From Rhodobiaceae bacterium UBA6963 (lineage in GTDB: Bacteria > Pseudomonadota > Alphaproteobacteria > RS24): a stretch of 64,000 nt of DNA. The stretch spans positions 6,473 to 70,472 of the forward strand of contig DJZB01000063.1 of NCBI GenBank assembly GCA_002450335.1. The letters are read 5' to 3'. This document shows, piece by piece, positions 1 to 10,084 of this stretch. The notes under the pieces are model-generated. The model saw only the letters and a program-made list of their open reading frames with translations. It was not told the origin of the DNA and ran no database searches. The stretch's first letter is position 1. Every line of letters begins with the position of its first letter. The position numbers and the translations under genes were made by a program.

Positions 1-225
1 GAGCGGCACACCCGGGCTTAAAACCAGTGCCTCCACGCCTTCCGGCATAGGAATGAGCTCTTGAATAACTGCACCCAAATCAGCAGCCACTTTACATTTT
101 TTTTCGTCATCATCCCATGCTGTGACTTTGACCCCCCCTGCCCTTAAGGCACGCACGGCTTCAATCCCGGTGATACCGAGGCCAAAAACAGCAACATGAG
201 TATAAAGGGCGGTAATTTTTATCAT
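1..225 (-). CDS. murD: UDP-N-acetylmuramoylalanine-D-glutamate ligase, N-terminal part
   Basis: Only the first 75 codons lie in the window and the gene continues past its left edge. The visible part begins MIKITALYTHVAVFGLG and has the Rossmann-like glycine motif of the Mur ligase N-terminal domain, then a VLSPGVP segment like the SPG motif of MurD. MurD adds D-glutamate to UDP-MurNAc-L-alanine in the cytoplasm. It starts one base after the mraY stop on the same strand and is the last visible gene of the dcw operon. The gene order supports the call as much as the sequence does. Confidence 0.9.
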   Translation of the reverse strand, partial: MIKITALYTHVAVFGLGITGIEAVRALRAGGVKVTAWDDDEKKCKVAADLGAVIQELIPMPEGVEALVLSPGVPL

Positions 226-226
226 C

Positions 227-1318
227 TTACCTCAGCTTCAATGTTGAAAGCCCGATCAGGGCAAGTATCACGGCTATAATCCAGAACCGGATAACAATGG
301 TTGGCTCTGCCCAGCCGCGCTGTTCAAAATGATGATGGAGTGGCGCCATGGCAAAAACACGCTTACCGGTCATTTTAAAGGAGGCGACCTGCACAATGAC
401 GGATAAAGCCTCAAGAACAAATAGCCCGCCTATAATGGCGAGGACAATTTCATGCTTTGTCGCAACAGCTATGGAGCCGAGTGCGCCACCAATGGCAAGC
501 GATCCTGTATCACCCATAAACACCATGGCAGGAGGCGCGTTGAACCATAAAAATCCAAGACCGGCACCTATCAACGCAGCAGTGAAAACAGCCAACTCCC
601 CGGTGCCTGGAACATAATGTATTTGCAGATAATCTGCGAAAATCGCATTGCCGACCAGATAGGCAATCAAACCGAAGCTTGCTGCGGCAATCATACTGGG
701 AACAATAGCCAAGCCATCTAACCCATCAGTCAGATTGACAGCATTGGAGGAGCCAACAATCACAAAGACCCCACCAAAGGCAAAAAACCAAATGCCAAAA
801 TCAATCAATAAATCCTTGAAAAACGGCACAGCAAAACCGGTTGATAAAGATGTGGGCATGCTACTTGAGAGACACAGCACAATCACCAGTGCGACAATGC
901 TCTCTATCAATAACTTCACTCGGCCAGAGACACCTGCGCTGTGCCCGCCTTTAATTTTACTGTAATCATCGGCAAATCCGATAAGACCAAAACCAAGAGT
1001 ACCGAGCAACACGGTCCACACATAGGGATTGGATAGATTGCCCCATAGTAAGGTCGACAGGCTGACAGCAACCAAAATTAGCAATCCGCCCATTGTTGGT
1101 GTGCCAACTTTAGTAATGAGGTGAGATTGCGGGCCATCTTCACGGATAGGCTGCCCCTTACCTTGACGCATCTTTAACCTATCAATCATCCATGGGCCGA
1201 TTAAGAAGCTGATAATCATTGCTGTCATGACAGCACCACCAGCTCGGAAGGTGATATAGTTAAAAACATTACTACCCGGAATGGCATCACCAAAATACTG
1301 CATAAGATAGTACAACAT
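227..1318 (-). CDS. mraY: Phospho-N-acetylmuramoyl-pentapeptide transferase
   Basis: A 363-residue integral membrane enzyme that transfers phospho-MurNAc-pentapeptide to undecaprenyl phosphate, giving lipid I at the inner face of the cytoplasmic membrane. About ten hydrophobic segments are visible. The family's aspartate motifs are present: FADDYSK near residue 117, NLTDGLDG near 195-202 and FMGDTGS near 270. The APLHHHFE motif near the C-terminus is also there. Length is normal for MraY. Its ATG overlaps the murF stop codon (ATGA), which suggests translational coupling within the dcw operon. Confidence 0.97.
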   Translation of the reverse strand: MLYYLMQYFGDAIPGSNVFNYITFRAGGAVMTAMIISFLIGPWMIDRLKMRQGKGQPIREDGPQSHLITKVGTPTMGGLLILVAVSLSTLLWGNLSNPYVWTVLLGTLGFGLIGFADDYSKIKGGHSAGVSGRVKLLIESIVALVIVLCLSSSMPTSLSTGFAVPFFKDLLIDFGIWFFAFGGVFVIVGSSNAVNLTDGLDGLAIVPSMIAAASFGLIAYLVGNAIFADYLQIHYVPGTGELAVFTAALIGAGLGFLWFNAPPAMVFMGDTGSLAIGGALGSIAVATKHEIVLAIIGGLFVLEALSVIVQVASFKMTGKRVFAMAPLHHHFEQRGWAEPTIVIRFWIIAVILALIGLSTLKLR

Positions 1319-2805
1319 CAGCTAATACCTCCTTCATTTTGAACTGTCGAAGCACCAAAACCTTCCTCAATATCCAAATCGATTAAGCATTTAACAAGCT
1401 CGGATAGGCGCATACTATTTGAGCCTTTAACCATCACAGCATCTCCGGCATGCACCTCCTGTGTCAGAAAGCTTTTCAAGCCATCGACACTGGTTGCATG
1501 AGCACCACGGCGACCGCCGGGAAGTGCGTCCTGCAGAAGTTTCATCTGACTTCCAACCGTAAAAACAACATCTACATCGGTGTTGATAATATGCTCGACG
1601 AGATTTTTATGGAGTTCATCACCTTGACTACCGAGCTCTTTCATATCACCCAGTACAGCTATACGTCTGCCCTGACCCAGGCGTGGAAATTGTCCGAGGG
1701 TTTTCAAGGCAGCAACCATAGACTCGGGATTGGCGTTATAACTTTCATCAATCACAACCAAATCACCATCTGACAAAGAGATGTTATGCCGACGCCCCCG
1801 TCCATCCATTGCCTTCATTTCACCGAGTGATAAAACCGCGCTGGTCAAATCCTCCTCAAAAACTTGGACAGCAGCTAGAATAGACATGGCATTCACAATT
1901 TGATGATGGCCCGTCGCACCAATGCGGAAAGTCACGGGTTGGCCGGAAATATCGGCACTCACACAACTGCAGTGGTCATGAAGTTTAAATGAAATCACCC
2001 TCACATCAGATGCATCACTTTCGCCAAAAGAAACAACCCTTTTCGCACCGGCATCTTTGGCAGATTGCATCAGCAAAGGTGCCCATTCACTATCCGCAGG
2101 CACAAGCGCTGTTTTTAGTCCGTCCAGACCTTCAAAAATTTCAGCTTTCGCATGAGCAATACCTTCGAGTGAATCGAAATGTTCAATATGAGCATTTGCG
2201 ATTTTGGTAATCACAGCAATATCGGGGCGCACTTGACGGGTAAGAGAAGAAATTTCACCCGCATGGTTCATGCCAATTTCAAACACTCCAAATTGAGTAT
2301 CTGCCGGCATGCGCGCAAGGCTTAACGGCACACCCCAGAGATTATTGTAAGAGGCTTGGGAAATATGTGTTTTACCAATCTGACTAAAGACTAGACCCAA
2401 CCCCTCCTTAACAGTTGTTTTGCCAACACTGCCTGTCACCGCCACCACTTGACCGGTTATACGGTTGCGCGCTGCTTGACCAAGCTTCTCCAAAGCGTTT
2501 TGTGTATCCATGACACGTATGAGATGGGTTTCATCAACACCAGCAACAATATTAAGCTCGGCATCGGTGGCAACAATTGCCACTGACGCACCGTTTTCAA
2601 ATGCGTTGGAAACATAATCATGCCCATCCAGACGATCGCCGCGAATGGCGACAAATATATCGCCGTGAGATAATGTCCGCGTATCAATTGATACACCCTG
2701 AGCTTGCCATTCAGTTAGTGATGGAACGCCAAGAGCCTCTGATACTTCCTTAGATGTCCATAGTGGACGAGTTTCTTGCAACATGTCATGTCCGGACTCA
2801 GTCAT
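1318..2805 (-). CDS. murF: UDP-MurNAc-tripeptide-D-alanyl-D-alanine ligase
   Basis: A Mur ligase of about 495 residues that adds D-Ala-D-Ala to UDP-MurNAc-tripeptide. The ATP-binding loop [11 protein letters not shown] lies near residue 125, followed by the central-domain motif YNNLWGVPL and the C-terminal-domain motif [15 protein letters not shown] at 2811 is possible. The ATG at 2805 is preferred because a GAGGAGA ribosome-binding site sits about six bases before it and abuts the GTG directly. The start lies inside the end of murE and the stop overlaps the mraY start. Confidence 0.95.
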   Translation of the reverse strand: MTESGHDMLQETRPLWTSKEVSEALGVPSLTEWQAQGVSIDTRTLSHGDIFVAIRGDRLDGHDYVSNAFENGASVAIVATDAELNIVAGVDETHLIRVMDTQNALEKLGQAARNRITGQVVAVTGSVGKTTVKEGLGLVFSQIGKTHISQASYNNLWGVPLSLARMPADTQFGVFEIGMNHAGEISSLTRQVRPDIAVITKIANAHIEHFDSLEGIAHAKAEIFEGLDGLKTALVPADSEWAPLLMQSAKDAGAKRVVSFGESDASDVRVISFKLHDHCSCVSADISGQPVTFRIGATGHHQIVNAMSILAAVQVFEEDLTSAVLSLGEMKAMDGRGRRHNISLSDGDLVVIDESYNANPESMVAALKTLGQFPRLGQGRRIAVLGDMKELGSQGDELHKNLVEHIINTDVDVVFTVGSQMKLLQDALPGGRRGAHATSVDGLKSFLTQEVHAGDAVMVKGSNSMRLSELVKCLIDLDIEEGFGASTVQNEGGIS

Positions 2806-4297
2806 CTTCACTCTCCTCGACAGTCAAGTCTTTAACCAAATCACGAAGCGTCTCGTGATCACTGAATGAAAATGTTTGGTCACCTATAATCTGGCCGGTC
2901 TCATGACCTTTACCTGCCACTAAAATAATGTCTTTTGATTTGGCAAGATCGAGAGCAACATTGATGGCCTCCCGCCTGTCTCCAACTTCAGATGCTTCAG
3001 GACAGGCTTTTAAAATTTCTTGCCTTATCAGCGCGGCATCTTCACTACGAGGGTTATCATCTGTAATGATGACACTGTCAGCATAGCGCGAAGCAACCTG
3101 CCCCATTTCAGCCCGCTTGCCTCTATCTCGGTCACCACCACATCCGAAGACACAAATCAATCTGCCTTCGCAATGCGGACGTAAAGCCTTTAAAGCATTC
3201 GCAAGAGCATCAGGTGTATGCGCGTAATCAACGTAACACGCGACATCTTTCGAAGATGATACCACCTTGTCCATACGACCTGCTGGCGCGGCAAGCGCCC
3301 CAAGCCCTTTAGACAATTTCTTGAATGGCAGTCCACCCGCGAGGCACATCGCCACCGCAAGTGCAATATTTTCAGCTTGAAACACGCCTGCAATATGTGT
3401 CCGGACGTCAACACTTTCACCCTGATAAGTCAGCGTAAAATTAAGTCCGTCAGCATGTGGCATAACATTACTTAAGGTGAGATCCGCATTTTCAGAGTCC
3501 AGCGTAAATATACTACGCTTGGCTTTAACCGCGGCCTGCTCAATAAAATCAGATTTTGCTCCCATGCGGTTGATAACCGCAACACCGTCCGGCATCAAAA
3601 CTTCAGAAAAAAGGCGCGCCTTTGCGTCAAGATAAACATGCTCATTTTCATGATAATCAAGATGATCGCGCGACAGGTTTGTGAAACCCGCCACATTTAC
3701 CCTCACACCATCAACCCTAAACTGAGACAAGGCATGACTGGAAACTTCCATTGCCAAATTTTCAACACCAAGCGCATATAAGTCTCGCAAAATAGCATGC
3801 AGCATGACCGGCTCAGGCGTCGTGTGCTCAAGCGGCAATTGATAATCACCGGCCTTAACACCGAGCGTTCCAATTGAGGCAGAAGACATACCAGCATGAA
3901 CCAATATTTGATCAACAAAAGTCGCCACGGAAGTTTTTCCATTTGTTCCGGTTACAGCAAAAATTTTAGCCGGCGCAAATTTGAAAAATCTTTGCGCCAA
4001 TAAGGCAAGCTGACGTCGTGGATTATCATCTCTGAGAAGAGTTTCAACGCCATCCGGCAATTTACCATTAGGGAAATCAACTTCCGGGCCTGCCAGAATT
4101 AGTCGCGCACCATTTTTAACAGCATCACCAATATATTTTGCACCATCCACCATTGAACCGGGAAGCGCGGCAAACATATATCCGGGGAGAACATGTCTGC
4201 TATCCGCTGTCATGCCAAGAATCTCAACACTCTTGTCCAGGCCGGCCTCAAGAGCATCCTCAGTAAGATTCTGACCAAGCAATTCACTAAGGCGCAT
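2798..4297 (-). CDS. murE: UDP-MurNAc-L-Ala-D-Glu:meso-diaminopimelate ligase
   Basis: A ligase of about 499 residues that adds the third stem-peptide residue. The ATP loop GTNGKTSVA lies near residue 120. The DNPR motif (DDNPRSED) near residue 410 is the usual signature of meso-diaminopimelate-specific MurE, so the peptidoglycan is inferred to carry meso-DAP. Codons GTG and ATG stand in tandem at the start. AAGGAGG lies seven bases before the ATG at 4297, so that start is chosen. This ATG overlaps the ftsI stop by one base (TGATG). Confidence 0.96.
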   Translation of the reverse strand: MRLSELLGQNLTEDALEAGLDKSVEILGMTADSRHVLPGYMFAALPGSMVDGAKYIGDAVKNGARLILAGPEVDFPNGKLPDGVETLLRDDNPRRQLALLAQRFFKFAPAKIFAVTGTNGKTSVATFVDQILVHAGMSSASIGTLGVKAGDYQLPLEHTTPEPVMLHAILRDLYALGVENLAMEVSSHALSQFRVDGVRVNVAGFTNLSRDHLDYHENEHVYLDAKARLFSEVLMPDGVAVINRMGAKSDFIEQAAVKAKRSIFTLDSENADLTLSNVMPHADGLNFTLTYQGESVDVRTHIAGVFQAENIALAVAMCLAGGLPFKKLSKGLGALAAPAGRMDKVVSSSKDVACYVDYAHTPDALANALKALRPHCEGRLICVFGCGGDRDRGKRAEMGQVASRYADSVIITDDNPRSEDAALIRQEILKACPEASEVGDRREAINVALDLAKSKDIILVAGKGHETGQIIGDQTFSFSDHETLRDLVKDLTVEESEDD

Positions 4298-6021
4298 CAC
4301 AACACCTCCTTGGCTTTATGGACGATAAAGTCTTCATCCCCAAACCCACCGGCAGGTTGCGGCATCACACCCAGCAAAGGCGCAATACGTTCAACAATAT
4401 CCGTTGATAACGGGACAACATTCCAACCAGCGCCTGTGCCATAAACGCCATCAATCCGTTGTGGTTCCTGAAGAATAACAATGAAGGCATAGCGCGGCGC
4501 GTGAGCCGGAAATGCTCCCAGGAAACTCGTCATCAGACGATTTGAGTCATAACCACCCGGCCCTGCTATTCGTGCTGTTCCGGTTTTACCCAAAATCATA
4601 AACTTTGATTTTTTGGCATTTTTAGCCGTGCCATGCGTGACGACAGCACGCATAATGCGGCGCATATGATTACTGGTTTCTTGAGATATAACGCGCACAC
4701 CAAGAGGCAAATCATCATTAATAAGGCGTGGGCGATACATCACCCCGCCATTCACCATCGCGGCGCCGGCCACCAAAGCCTGAAGCGGAGAGATGCTGAT
4801 GCCATAGCCGTAAGAACTCGTAGCACGCTCCACCTCACCCCATTGGTAAGGCAATTGAGGCTTTGTCAATTCGGGAATTTCCAATTCCGGCTTATCAATC
4901 AAACCCAGACGCTCAAGAAAACCCCAATGCACCTCAGGCGCAACCGAAAGTGCCAATTGCGCAGACCCTATATTTGATGAATGAACAACAATCTCTCCAA
5001 CCGTCAGCGGACGCTTCTCACCATGTGGATCTGTAATTTCATGCTTACCGATGGAAATCGGTAAAGATGTTTGAAATGTGTCTTCAGGTGAGGCAGCACC
5101 AGTCTCAAGCACCATAGATGCTGTGAAAACCTTAAAAACCGAACCAAGCTCATAAGTCCCTAAAGTAGCCATGTTAAACAAACGCTGATGACCAGCATTC
5201 CATGGAGTCAGATTTGGATTAAAATCAGGCAACGACACCATTGACAAAATATTGCCGTTCTTCACATCCATAACAATGGCACTGCCACCGGTGGCGGAAA
5301 ACTTTTCTATGCTCTTGGCCAATTCGGCGCGCACACTGTGCTGCACGCGAATATCCAACGTGACTGGCAAACTCCCGTCACGCATAGAAGGCTCTACATT
5401 ATGGTCAAGAAAAAACTCCAACCCGGCAAGCCCCTGCATATCGCTACCGACAAATCCAAGCATATGAGAAGCCAAAGGCCCGTGAGGGTAAAAACGTCGA
5501 TCCGCTTTTTGCATTTTCAACGCCGGATCACCCAACGTAAGAACCGTCTTATATTGTTGCGGCGTCAAGCCCTTCATTAATTCAATATAATTGCGATTGG
5601 AGTTTAAAAAGCGCGTCGCTTTTTTGTGATCAAAACCGGGCAACATTTCAGATAATACAGCAACTGTTTCATCAACATTGGAGATTTTGCGCACATCCGC
5701 CCCAAGATTATAGGCACTGATTTGTGTCGCCAAGAGGACCCCATTGCGGTCAACAATAAAGGGACGTTCCTGTGATGTCAGAGGCAAACCACTTCTCTTG
5801 GCCGTAATTGGCCCATCACCACCAACGGTTAAATTCGCCAATCGCGCTCCAAGTAAAGTAAAAATAAGAGCAAAAGCCCATATCGCCAACCAAATACGCC
5901 GACGCGTTATATCGACAGCATGCCCCTCCAAATCACCAAGGCGAATACCCAGTTGAGCATTTGTAGCTTCAACCAAATCGCCGCCCGGACGCATAAGAGA
6001 TGGCATGACCTCACCGCGCAT
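4297..6021 (-). CDS. ftsI: Division-specific peptidoglycan transpeptidase (penicillin-binding protein 3)
   Basis: A class B penicillin-binding protein that cross-links septal peptidoglycan, anchored by one N-terminal membrane segment (LAIWAFALIFTLLG). The transpeptidase motifs are all present: SVFK with the active serine near residue 294, SSN, and KTGTA. An upstream ATG at 6078 is open. The ATG at 6021 follows GAGGAGG by five bases and gives a normal 574-residue protein, so it is preferred. That start overlaps the end of ftsL by 11 bases. Confidence 0.95.
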   Translation of the reverse strand: MRGEVMPSLMRPGGDLVEATNAQLGIRLGDLEGHAVDITRRRIWLAIWAFALIFTLLGARLANLTVGGDGPITAKRSGLPLTSQERPFIVDRNGVLLATQISAYNLGADVRKISNVDETVAVLSEMLPGFDHKKATRFLNSNRNYIELMKGLTPQQYKTVLTLGDPALKMQKADRRFYPHGPLASHMLGFVGSDMQGLAGLEFFLDHNVEPSMRDGSLPVTLDIRVQHSVRAELAKSIEKFSATGGSAIVMDVKNGNILSMVSLPDFNPNLTPWNAGHQRLFNMATLGTYELGSVFKVFTASMVLETGAASPEDTFQTSLPISIGKHEITDPHGEKRPLTVGEIVVHSSNIGSAQLALSVAPEVHWGFLERLGLIDKPELEIPELTKPQLPYQWGEVERATSSYGYGISISPLQALVAGAAMVNGGVMYRPRLINDDLPLGVRVISQETSNHMRRIMRAVVTHGTAKNAKKSKFMILGKTGTARIAGPGGYDSNRLMTSFLGAFPAHAPRYAFIVILQEPQRIDGVYGTGAGWNVVPLSTDIVERIAPLLGVMPQPAGGFGDEDFIVHKAKEVL

Positions 6022-6388
6022 CAAGCCCTCCTCTTTCACCAGACACCGTCCAACCATTTTGCCAATTTTCTTGATCATCAGATTTTATGTTGGCCTGAAT
6101 GATTTGATCTTCTTCGGAAACGAAAAAGCTGTCCGGTGTCCGTATTTGAGTTGCTGCAAGAGGCTCAAGTCGCAAATGCATTTCAGATAATTTCTCAAGG
6201 CGTGCCGGATTATTCAAACTCACCCATTCAGCCTCTAAAATGCGACGTGTGATTTTCTCTTTTTCAATCGCGCGCTCGGCATTTCTGATGGCTTTATGTT
6301 CAGCATCAGCGCCATAGCGTATGTGGTAGACCGCAGCAAAAAGCAGGATGACGGCTATGAATATAATCATATTTACAAGACGTATCAT
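6011..6388 (-). CDS. ftsL: Cell division protein FtsL
   Basis: A 125-residue bitopic protein with one N-terminal membrane helix (about residues 6-24), then a charged helical stretch rich in E, K and R that can form a coiled coil. This matches FtsL of alphaproteobacteria, which forms the FtsQLB complex that activates septal peptidoglycan synthesis. FtsL diverges strongly in sequence, so the call rests on topology, length and its invariant place between rsmH and ftsI. Its start overlaps the rsmH stop by four bases. Confidence 0.85.
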   Translation of the reverse strand: MIRLVNMIIFIAVILLFAAVYHIRYGADAEHKAIRNAERAIEKEKITRRILEAEWVSLNNPARLEKLSEMHLRLEPLAATQIRTPDSFFVSEEDQIIQANIKSDDQENWQNGWTVSGERGGLDAR

Positions 6389-7434
6389 GTGCGCACCCCG
6401 TGAGAGTCACCATCAGGAGATTTAAACAGCACATCATCCAATATGAATGCAGGTGCGCTTGTGCGAGTTGCTGCTCGCAAACGAGCAGAACGAGAACGCG
6501 GATTTAGCGAAATCTCATCTTCGGTAGCTTGCAGCCCTTTTCGCGTCAGCTCTGTGAAACTGGGTTCAGAGGGTTGAGTCTCGGGCAAATGCCTTGAGGG
6601 GCGTCCAGCACGTCCCGTCCGACGGGCAAGAAATTTTTTAGCAATTCTATCTTCTAATGAGTGGAATGTGACAACAGCAAGCCGCCCACCATCGCCAAGC
6701 ATATTTTCAGCAGACGCCAAACCACGCACCAACTCACCCAACTCGTCATTCACATAGATTCTTAAAGCTTGAAAAGTTCGCGTCGCCGGATGGATTTTTT
6801 GCAAACCTGGCGGTTGACCAATTGTCTGTGACACAATATCTGCCAGCTCTACCGTGCGGGAGATTTCTATATCACCACGCACACGACCAATGGCACGCGC
6901 TATAGCTCTTGCTTTTCGCTCCTCACCATAAAGCGCAATGATACGGGCAAGCAATTTCTCATCCATCGTGTTAACAATATCAGCAGCACTTGGACCATCT
7001 TGACCCATGCGCATATCCAACGGGCCATCAGAATTGAAAGAAAAACCTCGCTCGGATTGATCAAGCTGCATTGAAGAGACACCCAAATCCAGCGTTACGC
7101 CGTCCACTTTTTGAAACCCGTGCGCTTGCGCAAGTTCCTGCATATCGCCATAACAACCGTGACTTAACTTTAGACGGTCACCAAACTGTGCTTGTAGGTT
7201 TTTACCTGCCTCAATTGCATCCGGATCGCGGTCAATCGCAATAACGGCGCAATCAGCGGCTTCAAGTAAAGCGCGTGTATAGCCGCCAGCGCCAAATGTA
7301 CCATCAATGAAAATTTCACCATCCTGCGGAGACAGAGCTTCGATAACCTCGTTGAGAAGAACGGGAATGTGAGGACGCGTTTCGGGGTAACTTCTGTCAT
7401 CAGTGGTTTTGTCAGAACATACCCGGGTCATCAT
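6385..7434 (-). CDS. rsmH: 16S rRNA (cytosine1402-N4)-methyltransferase
   Basis: RsmH (MraW) methylates N4 of C1402 in 16S rRNA using S-adenosylmethionine. The SAM-binding motif [14 protein letters not shown] lies near residue 45. The conserved [20 protein letters not shown] and [10 protein letters not shown] motifs follow. At 349 residues it is slightly longer than the E. coli enzyme because of short extensions at both ends. The start overlaps the mraZ stop, so it is the second gene of the dcw operon. Confidence 0.96.
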   Translation of the reverse strand: MMTRVCSDKTTDDRSYPETRPHIPVLLNEVIEALSPQDGEIFIDGTFGAGGYTRALLEAADCAVIAIDRDPDAIEAGKNLQAQFGDRLKLSHGCYGDMQELAQAHGFQKVDGVTLDLGVSSMQLDQSERGFSFNSDGPLDMRMGQDGPSAADIVNTMDEKLLARIIALYGEERKARAIARAIGRVRGDIEISRTVELADIVSQTIGQPPGLQKIHPATRTFQALRIYVNDELGELVRGLASAENMLGDGGRLAVVTFHSLEDRIAKKFLARRTGRAGRPSRHLPETQPSEPSFTELTRKGLQATEDEISLNPRSRSARLRAATRTSAPAFILDDVLFKSPDGDSHGVRT

Positions 7435-7913
7435 CCGCCTCCGGCTTTGTCGGGGAGAGGTCCACCAGCAAGGGACCTCAACATCCCTCGATGTTGCTTG
7501 GCAAGATCACGCGCTTTAGACCTGTGGTCAGCAAAAATTTCCGGCTCCCAAATTTGAAACTTGGCGCCCAGCCCGACAAATGTGAGACTTTTATCAATAC
7601 CCGCATGGTCAAGAAGAGCTGTAGGTAAAGACACCCGCCCGTCACCATCAAAATTCAACTGGTGACTGTCAGCAAAAAGAGCCGTCGCCAGCGCATCTCG
7701 CTCCTCGGAATAGGGGTCAAGTTGTCCAACCATCTGATTGACACTATCCATCAGAAGCTGACCACCGCCCTCTACCGCCTGCTCTGTAAAAGAAGGATAG
7801 AGGTAAACACCGTTAAAACCCTGAGCCACGGCAGCGGCACGGAAGACGGAAGGTACGGATACCCGCCCCTTCGCATCAATTTTCCCCGTAACTGTTGACA
7901 TAAAAGCTGTCAA
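7431..7913 (-). CDS. mraZ: Transcriptional regulator MraZ
   Basis: A 160-residue protein with two tandem MraZ/AbrB-like beta domains, each with the DxxGR signature ([11 protein letters not shown] and [10 protein letters not shown]). MraZ is a ring-forming DNA-binding repressor of the dcw operon. The start is TTG at 7913: a strong GAGGAGG lies about eight bases upstream, whereas the next ATG is twelve bases further and too far from it. A TTG start may limit its own expression. The phased TGGGA array upstream is its likely operator. Confidence 0.95.
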   Translation of the reverse strand: MTAFMSTVTGKIDAKGRVSVPSVFRAAAVAQGFNGVYLYPSFTEQAVEGGGQLLMDSVNQMVGQLDPYSEERDALATALFADSHQLNFDGDGRVSLPTALLDHAGIDKSLTFVGLGAKFQIWEPEIFADHRSKARDLAKQHRGMLRSLAGGPLPDKAGGG

Positions 7914-7993
7914 ACTAGATGCCTCCTCAATTTCTGGCTCATTTAATGACCTTCATCTGTGCCTGAAACGCTAAACTGGATATAATTCAGGTA

Positions 7994-8070
7994 TGGTCCT
8001 AAATGGGATATTTAGGGATAACATGGGATTTTATGGGATGTCAATGCGTTTTATTGGGATTTTATAGGGA
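7994..8070. promoter_or_regulatory. Phased MraZ-box operator array upstream of mraZ
   Basis: TGGGA or close variants recur every 10-11 bases, on the plus strand, at 7994 (TGGTC), 8004, 8014 (AGGGA), 8024, 8034, 8045 (TGCGT, degenerate), 8055 and 8066 (AGGGA). E. coli MraZ is known to bind TGGGN repeats with five-base spacers, which is the same ten-base period. The array begins 81 bases upstream of the mraZ TTG start. Two of the eight boxes are weak. Confidence 0.8.
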
Positions 8071-8152
8071 CTTAACCCTCTCTTTATGAATTTATAATGG
8101 CCACCCTCAACCATAAATAAGGGGCGCTGAGTATTGAATTGAGAAAATAAAA

Positions 8153-8507
8153 GGATAGACAGTCTATAAGCCGGGTTCTGTCCTTATGTGTAAACACATA
8201 ATGTGCAGCCATTCATCTGGGATGCCTGTTACCAGACACCTCATGCAACCTACCCAAGCGACAACCTAGGAACTGGTTATGCGCCGCTTCTATTTGGTTT
8301 TGCTCCCGATGGGGTTTACCCTGCCATGCCCGTTACCGGCCATGCGGTGCGCTCTTACCGCACCATTTCACCCTTACCCTGACGGGCGGTTTGTTTTCTG
8401 TGGCACTTTCCCTCAGGTCACCCTGGCCGGGAATTATCCGGCATCGTGTTCCCATGGAGCCCGGACTTTCCTCCCCTATACAGAGGCGGCTGCCCGACCG
8501 TCTATCC
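8153..8507 (-). ncRNA. rnpB: RNase P RNA, bacterial class A
   Basis: Read on the minus strand, the region has the universal RNase P core: GAGGAAAGTCCGGGCT near the 5' end, a central AGGGTGAAATGGTGCGGTA-like segment, and ACAGAACCCGGCTTATAG near the 3' end. The ends GGATAGACGGTC and GACTGTCTATCC pair over 12 bp to form P1 and define the mature limits, giving about 355 nt. The RNA is the catalytic subunit that trims tRNA 5' ends. It begins nine bases after the stop codon of the amidase gene. Confidence 0.96.
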
Positions 8508-8513
8508 AATTTC

Positions 8514-8542
8514 TGTCTATTGCTTCCGGCCTATAAGGTCAA
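8514..8542 (-). promoter_or_regulatory. Sigma-70-type promoter of rnpB
   Basis: On the minus strand TTGACC (8537-8542) and TAGACA (8514-8519) are spaced by exactly 17 bases. Six bases follow before the predicted RNA 5' end at 8507. The -10 box overlaps the stop codon of the upstream amidase gene and the -35 box lies in its last codons. Confidence 0.75.
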
Positions 8543-9293
8543 GCAATCTTGCACAGCATACGGCATCAGCAATACCGTCAATTCGTTCAGAACGAAAATG
8601 AACCTGAAAGGCGCGCATGACTGTTTGCGTCGCCGGGCCGTAAACCCCATCCGGTGTAATCTGATATCCATAGGCTCTGAGAGCATGTTGGAGCTGTTCG
8701 ACCTTTTGGCTTTTCTCAGGCTCATTGCCTGTAATTTGAAGTGGCGCAAGTTCAAACAGATCAGTTGAAGACAGTGACGCTAAATCCTTCTCCCCATAAT
8801 CTGACCAGAGACCAACACCTTTTTTGGCAAGCCCCTGCCAGTCAAACAAAGGGCCGGGGTCTGTTTTGCGTGAAGGGGCCACATCACTATGCGCCAAAAC
8901 TCTGTGAGCAGGTATAGGATGACGGCCGATAATATCTTGCGATAAATTAATTAATGCCTGCCACTGATGTGAAGGAAATTCCGGCCCCTCACCATTTTCA
9001 TCCGGGCCGGGATGAGCAATTTCAATCCCGATAGAGCATCCGTTAACATCCGTTACACCATCCCAAAAAGCTACCCCGGCATGCCATGCGCGTTCTCTCT
9101 CATCAACGAGGTGATACACCTGCCCCACTTCATCTATGACATAATGCGCGGACACTTTACTGGCCGGATCGCACAACCTGTCCAGAGCTGATTGCGTATC
9201 TGCCATGCAGGTCGTATGCATAATCAGCATATTTACCTCGCCCTCACCGGGACGGGGATTAAAATTGGGTGACAGACATTCAATCATTTGCAT
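8517..9293 (-). CDS. N-acetylmuramoyl-L-alanine amidase (AmpD/AmiD family) with peptidoglycan-binding domain
   Basis: A 258-residue zinc amidase of the Amidase_2 family that cleaves the bond between MurNAc and L-alanine. Probable zinc ligands are the His of MHTTCMAD near residue 26, the His of LAHSDVAPSRKTDPG and the Asp of the same segment. After about residue 190 comes a peptidoglycan-binding-1 domain (LQHALRAYGYQITPDGVYG). No clear signal peptide or lipobox is seen, so cytoplasmic AmpD-like recycling and periplasmic AmiD-like action cannot be separated. The 3' end contains the rnpB promoter. Confidence 0.85.
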   Translation of the reverse strand: MQMIECLSPNFNPRPGEGEVNMLIMHTTCMADTQSALDRLCDPASKVSAHYVIDEVGQVYHLVDERERAWHAGVAFWDGVTDVNGCSIGIEIAHPGPDENGEGPEFPSHQWQALINLSQDIIGRHPIPAHRVLAHSDVAPSRKTDPGPLFDWQGLAKKGVGLWSDYGEKDLASLSSTDLFELAPLQITGNEPEKSQKVEQLQHALRAYGYQITPDGVYGPATQTVMRAFQVHFRSERIDGIADAVCCARLLDLIGRKQ

Positions 9294-9364
9294 ATTAATT
9301 TACCATTCGTGGTATGCAGAAACTGTAACTCACTATAGCTTTTTATTTATCATGGTTTAAGTGC

Positions 9365-10069
9365 ATGACCCACAAATCCTCCGCAACGCTTTTATTCGAT
9401 CTAGACGGTACATTAGCTGACACAGCTCCGGATTTGTGTGCCGCGATGAATTATGTCCTGAGCACAAAGGGGCTGGAACCCGTTCCCAACGACATTGTCA
9501 GAGGTATGATCGGCGGTGGTGCACGCATGATACTTAAACGGGGTCTGGCTTATAGAGATGTCAGCATATCAGAAGCTGAGCTGGATAAAGATGTTGAGGA
9601 TTTTGTTGCCTGGTATATGGAGAACATCGACACCCACACAAAAATATTTCCTCATATTGAAGATATTTTGCAGACCGCACAAAGAGCTGGGATCGGTCTG
9701 GCTGTAGTGACCAACAAAAGATTTGATTTGTCGGAAAAACTTTTAACCCGACTTGGGTTATTAAAATATTTTGGCACACTGGTTGCCGGTGACACATTGC
9801 CTACCAGAAAACCTGACCCCGGCATGATTTATGAAGCCATGAAAAGACTTGATGGTGACCCCTCTCAAACCATTATGGTTGGCGATAGCGCAGCCGATAC
9901 ACAAGCGGCACAAAATGCGGGCATCCCTTGTATTTGCGTCACCTTTGGGTATTCGCTGCAACCTGTTCAATCATTAGGTGCAGAAGCCGTCATTGATGAT
10001 TACGAAACTTTCTATGATATCGTGACGGCATTGCGCCCGATGATGGGGCATCACCTATCCAAAATCTAA
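9365..10069 (+). CDS. gph: HAD-superfamily phosphatase, probable phosphoglycolate phosphatase
   Basis: A 234-residue HAD hydrolase. Motif I FDLDGTLADTAPDL (nucleophile Asp near residue 12), motif II VVTNK, the lysine of TRKPDP, and motif IV VGDSAADTQAA are all present, with a helical cap between motifs I and II. Length and the TLADTAPDL sequence fit phosphoglycolate phosphatase, which removes 2-phosphoglycolate, but substrate within this family is hard to predict. It is transcribed away from the amidase gene across a 71-base gap that should hold both promoters. Confidence 0.8.
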   Translation: MTHKSSATLLFDLDGTLADTAPDLCAAMNYVLSTKGLEPVPNDIVRGMIGGGARMILKRGLAYRDVSISEAELDKDVEDFVAWYMENIDTHTKIFPHIEDILQTAQRAGIGLAVVTNKRFDLSEKLLTRLGLLKYFGTLVAGDTLPTRKPDPGMIYEAMKRLDGDPSQTIMVGDSAADTQAAQNAGIPCICVTFGYSLQPVQSLGAEAVIDDYETFYDIVTALRPMMGHHLSKI

Positions 10070-10084
10070 AATTAAAAAATGAGC

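Noticed and set aside
8279..8768. Plus-strand open frames of 85 and 125 codons
   Set aside because: They lie antisense to the RNase P RNA and the amidase gene, both well supported, and resemble no known protein.
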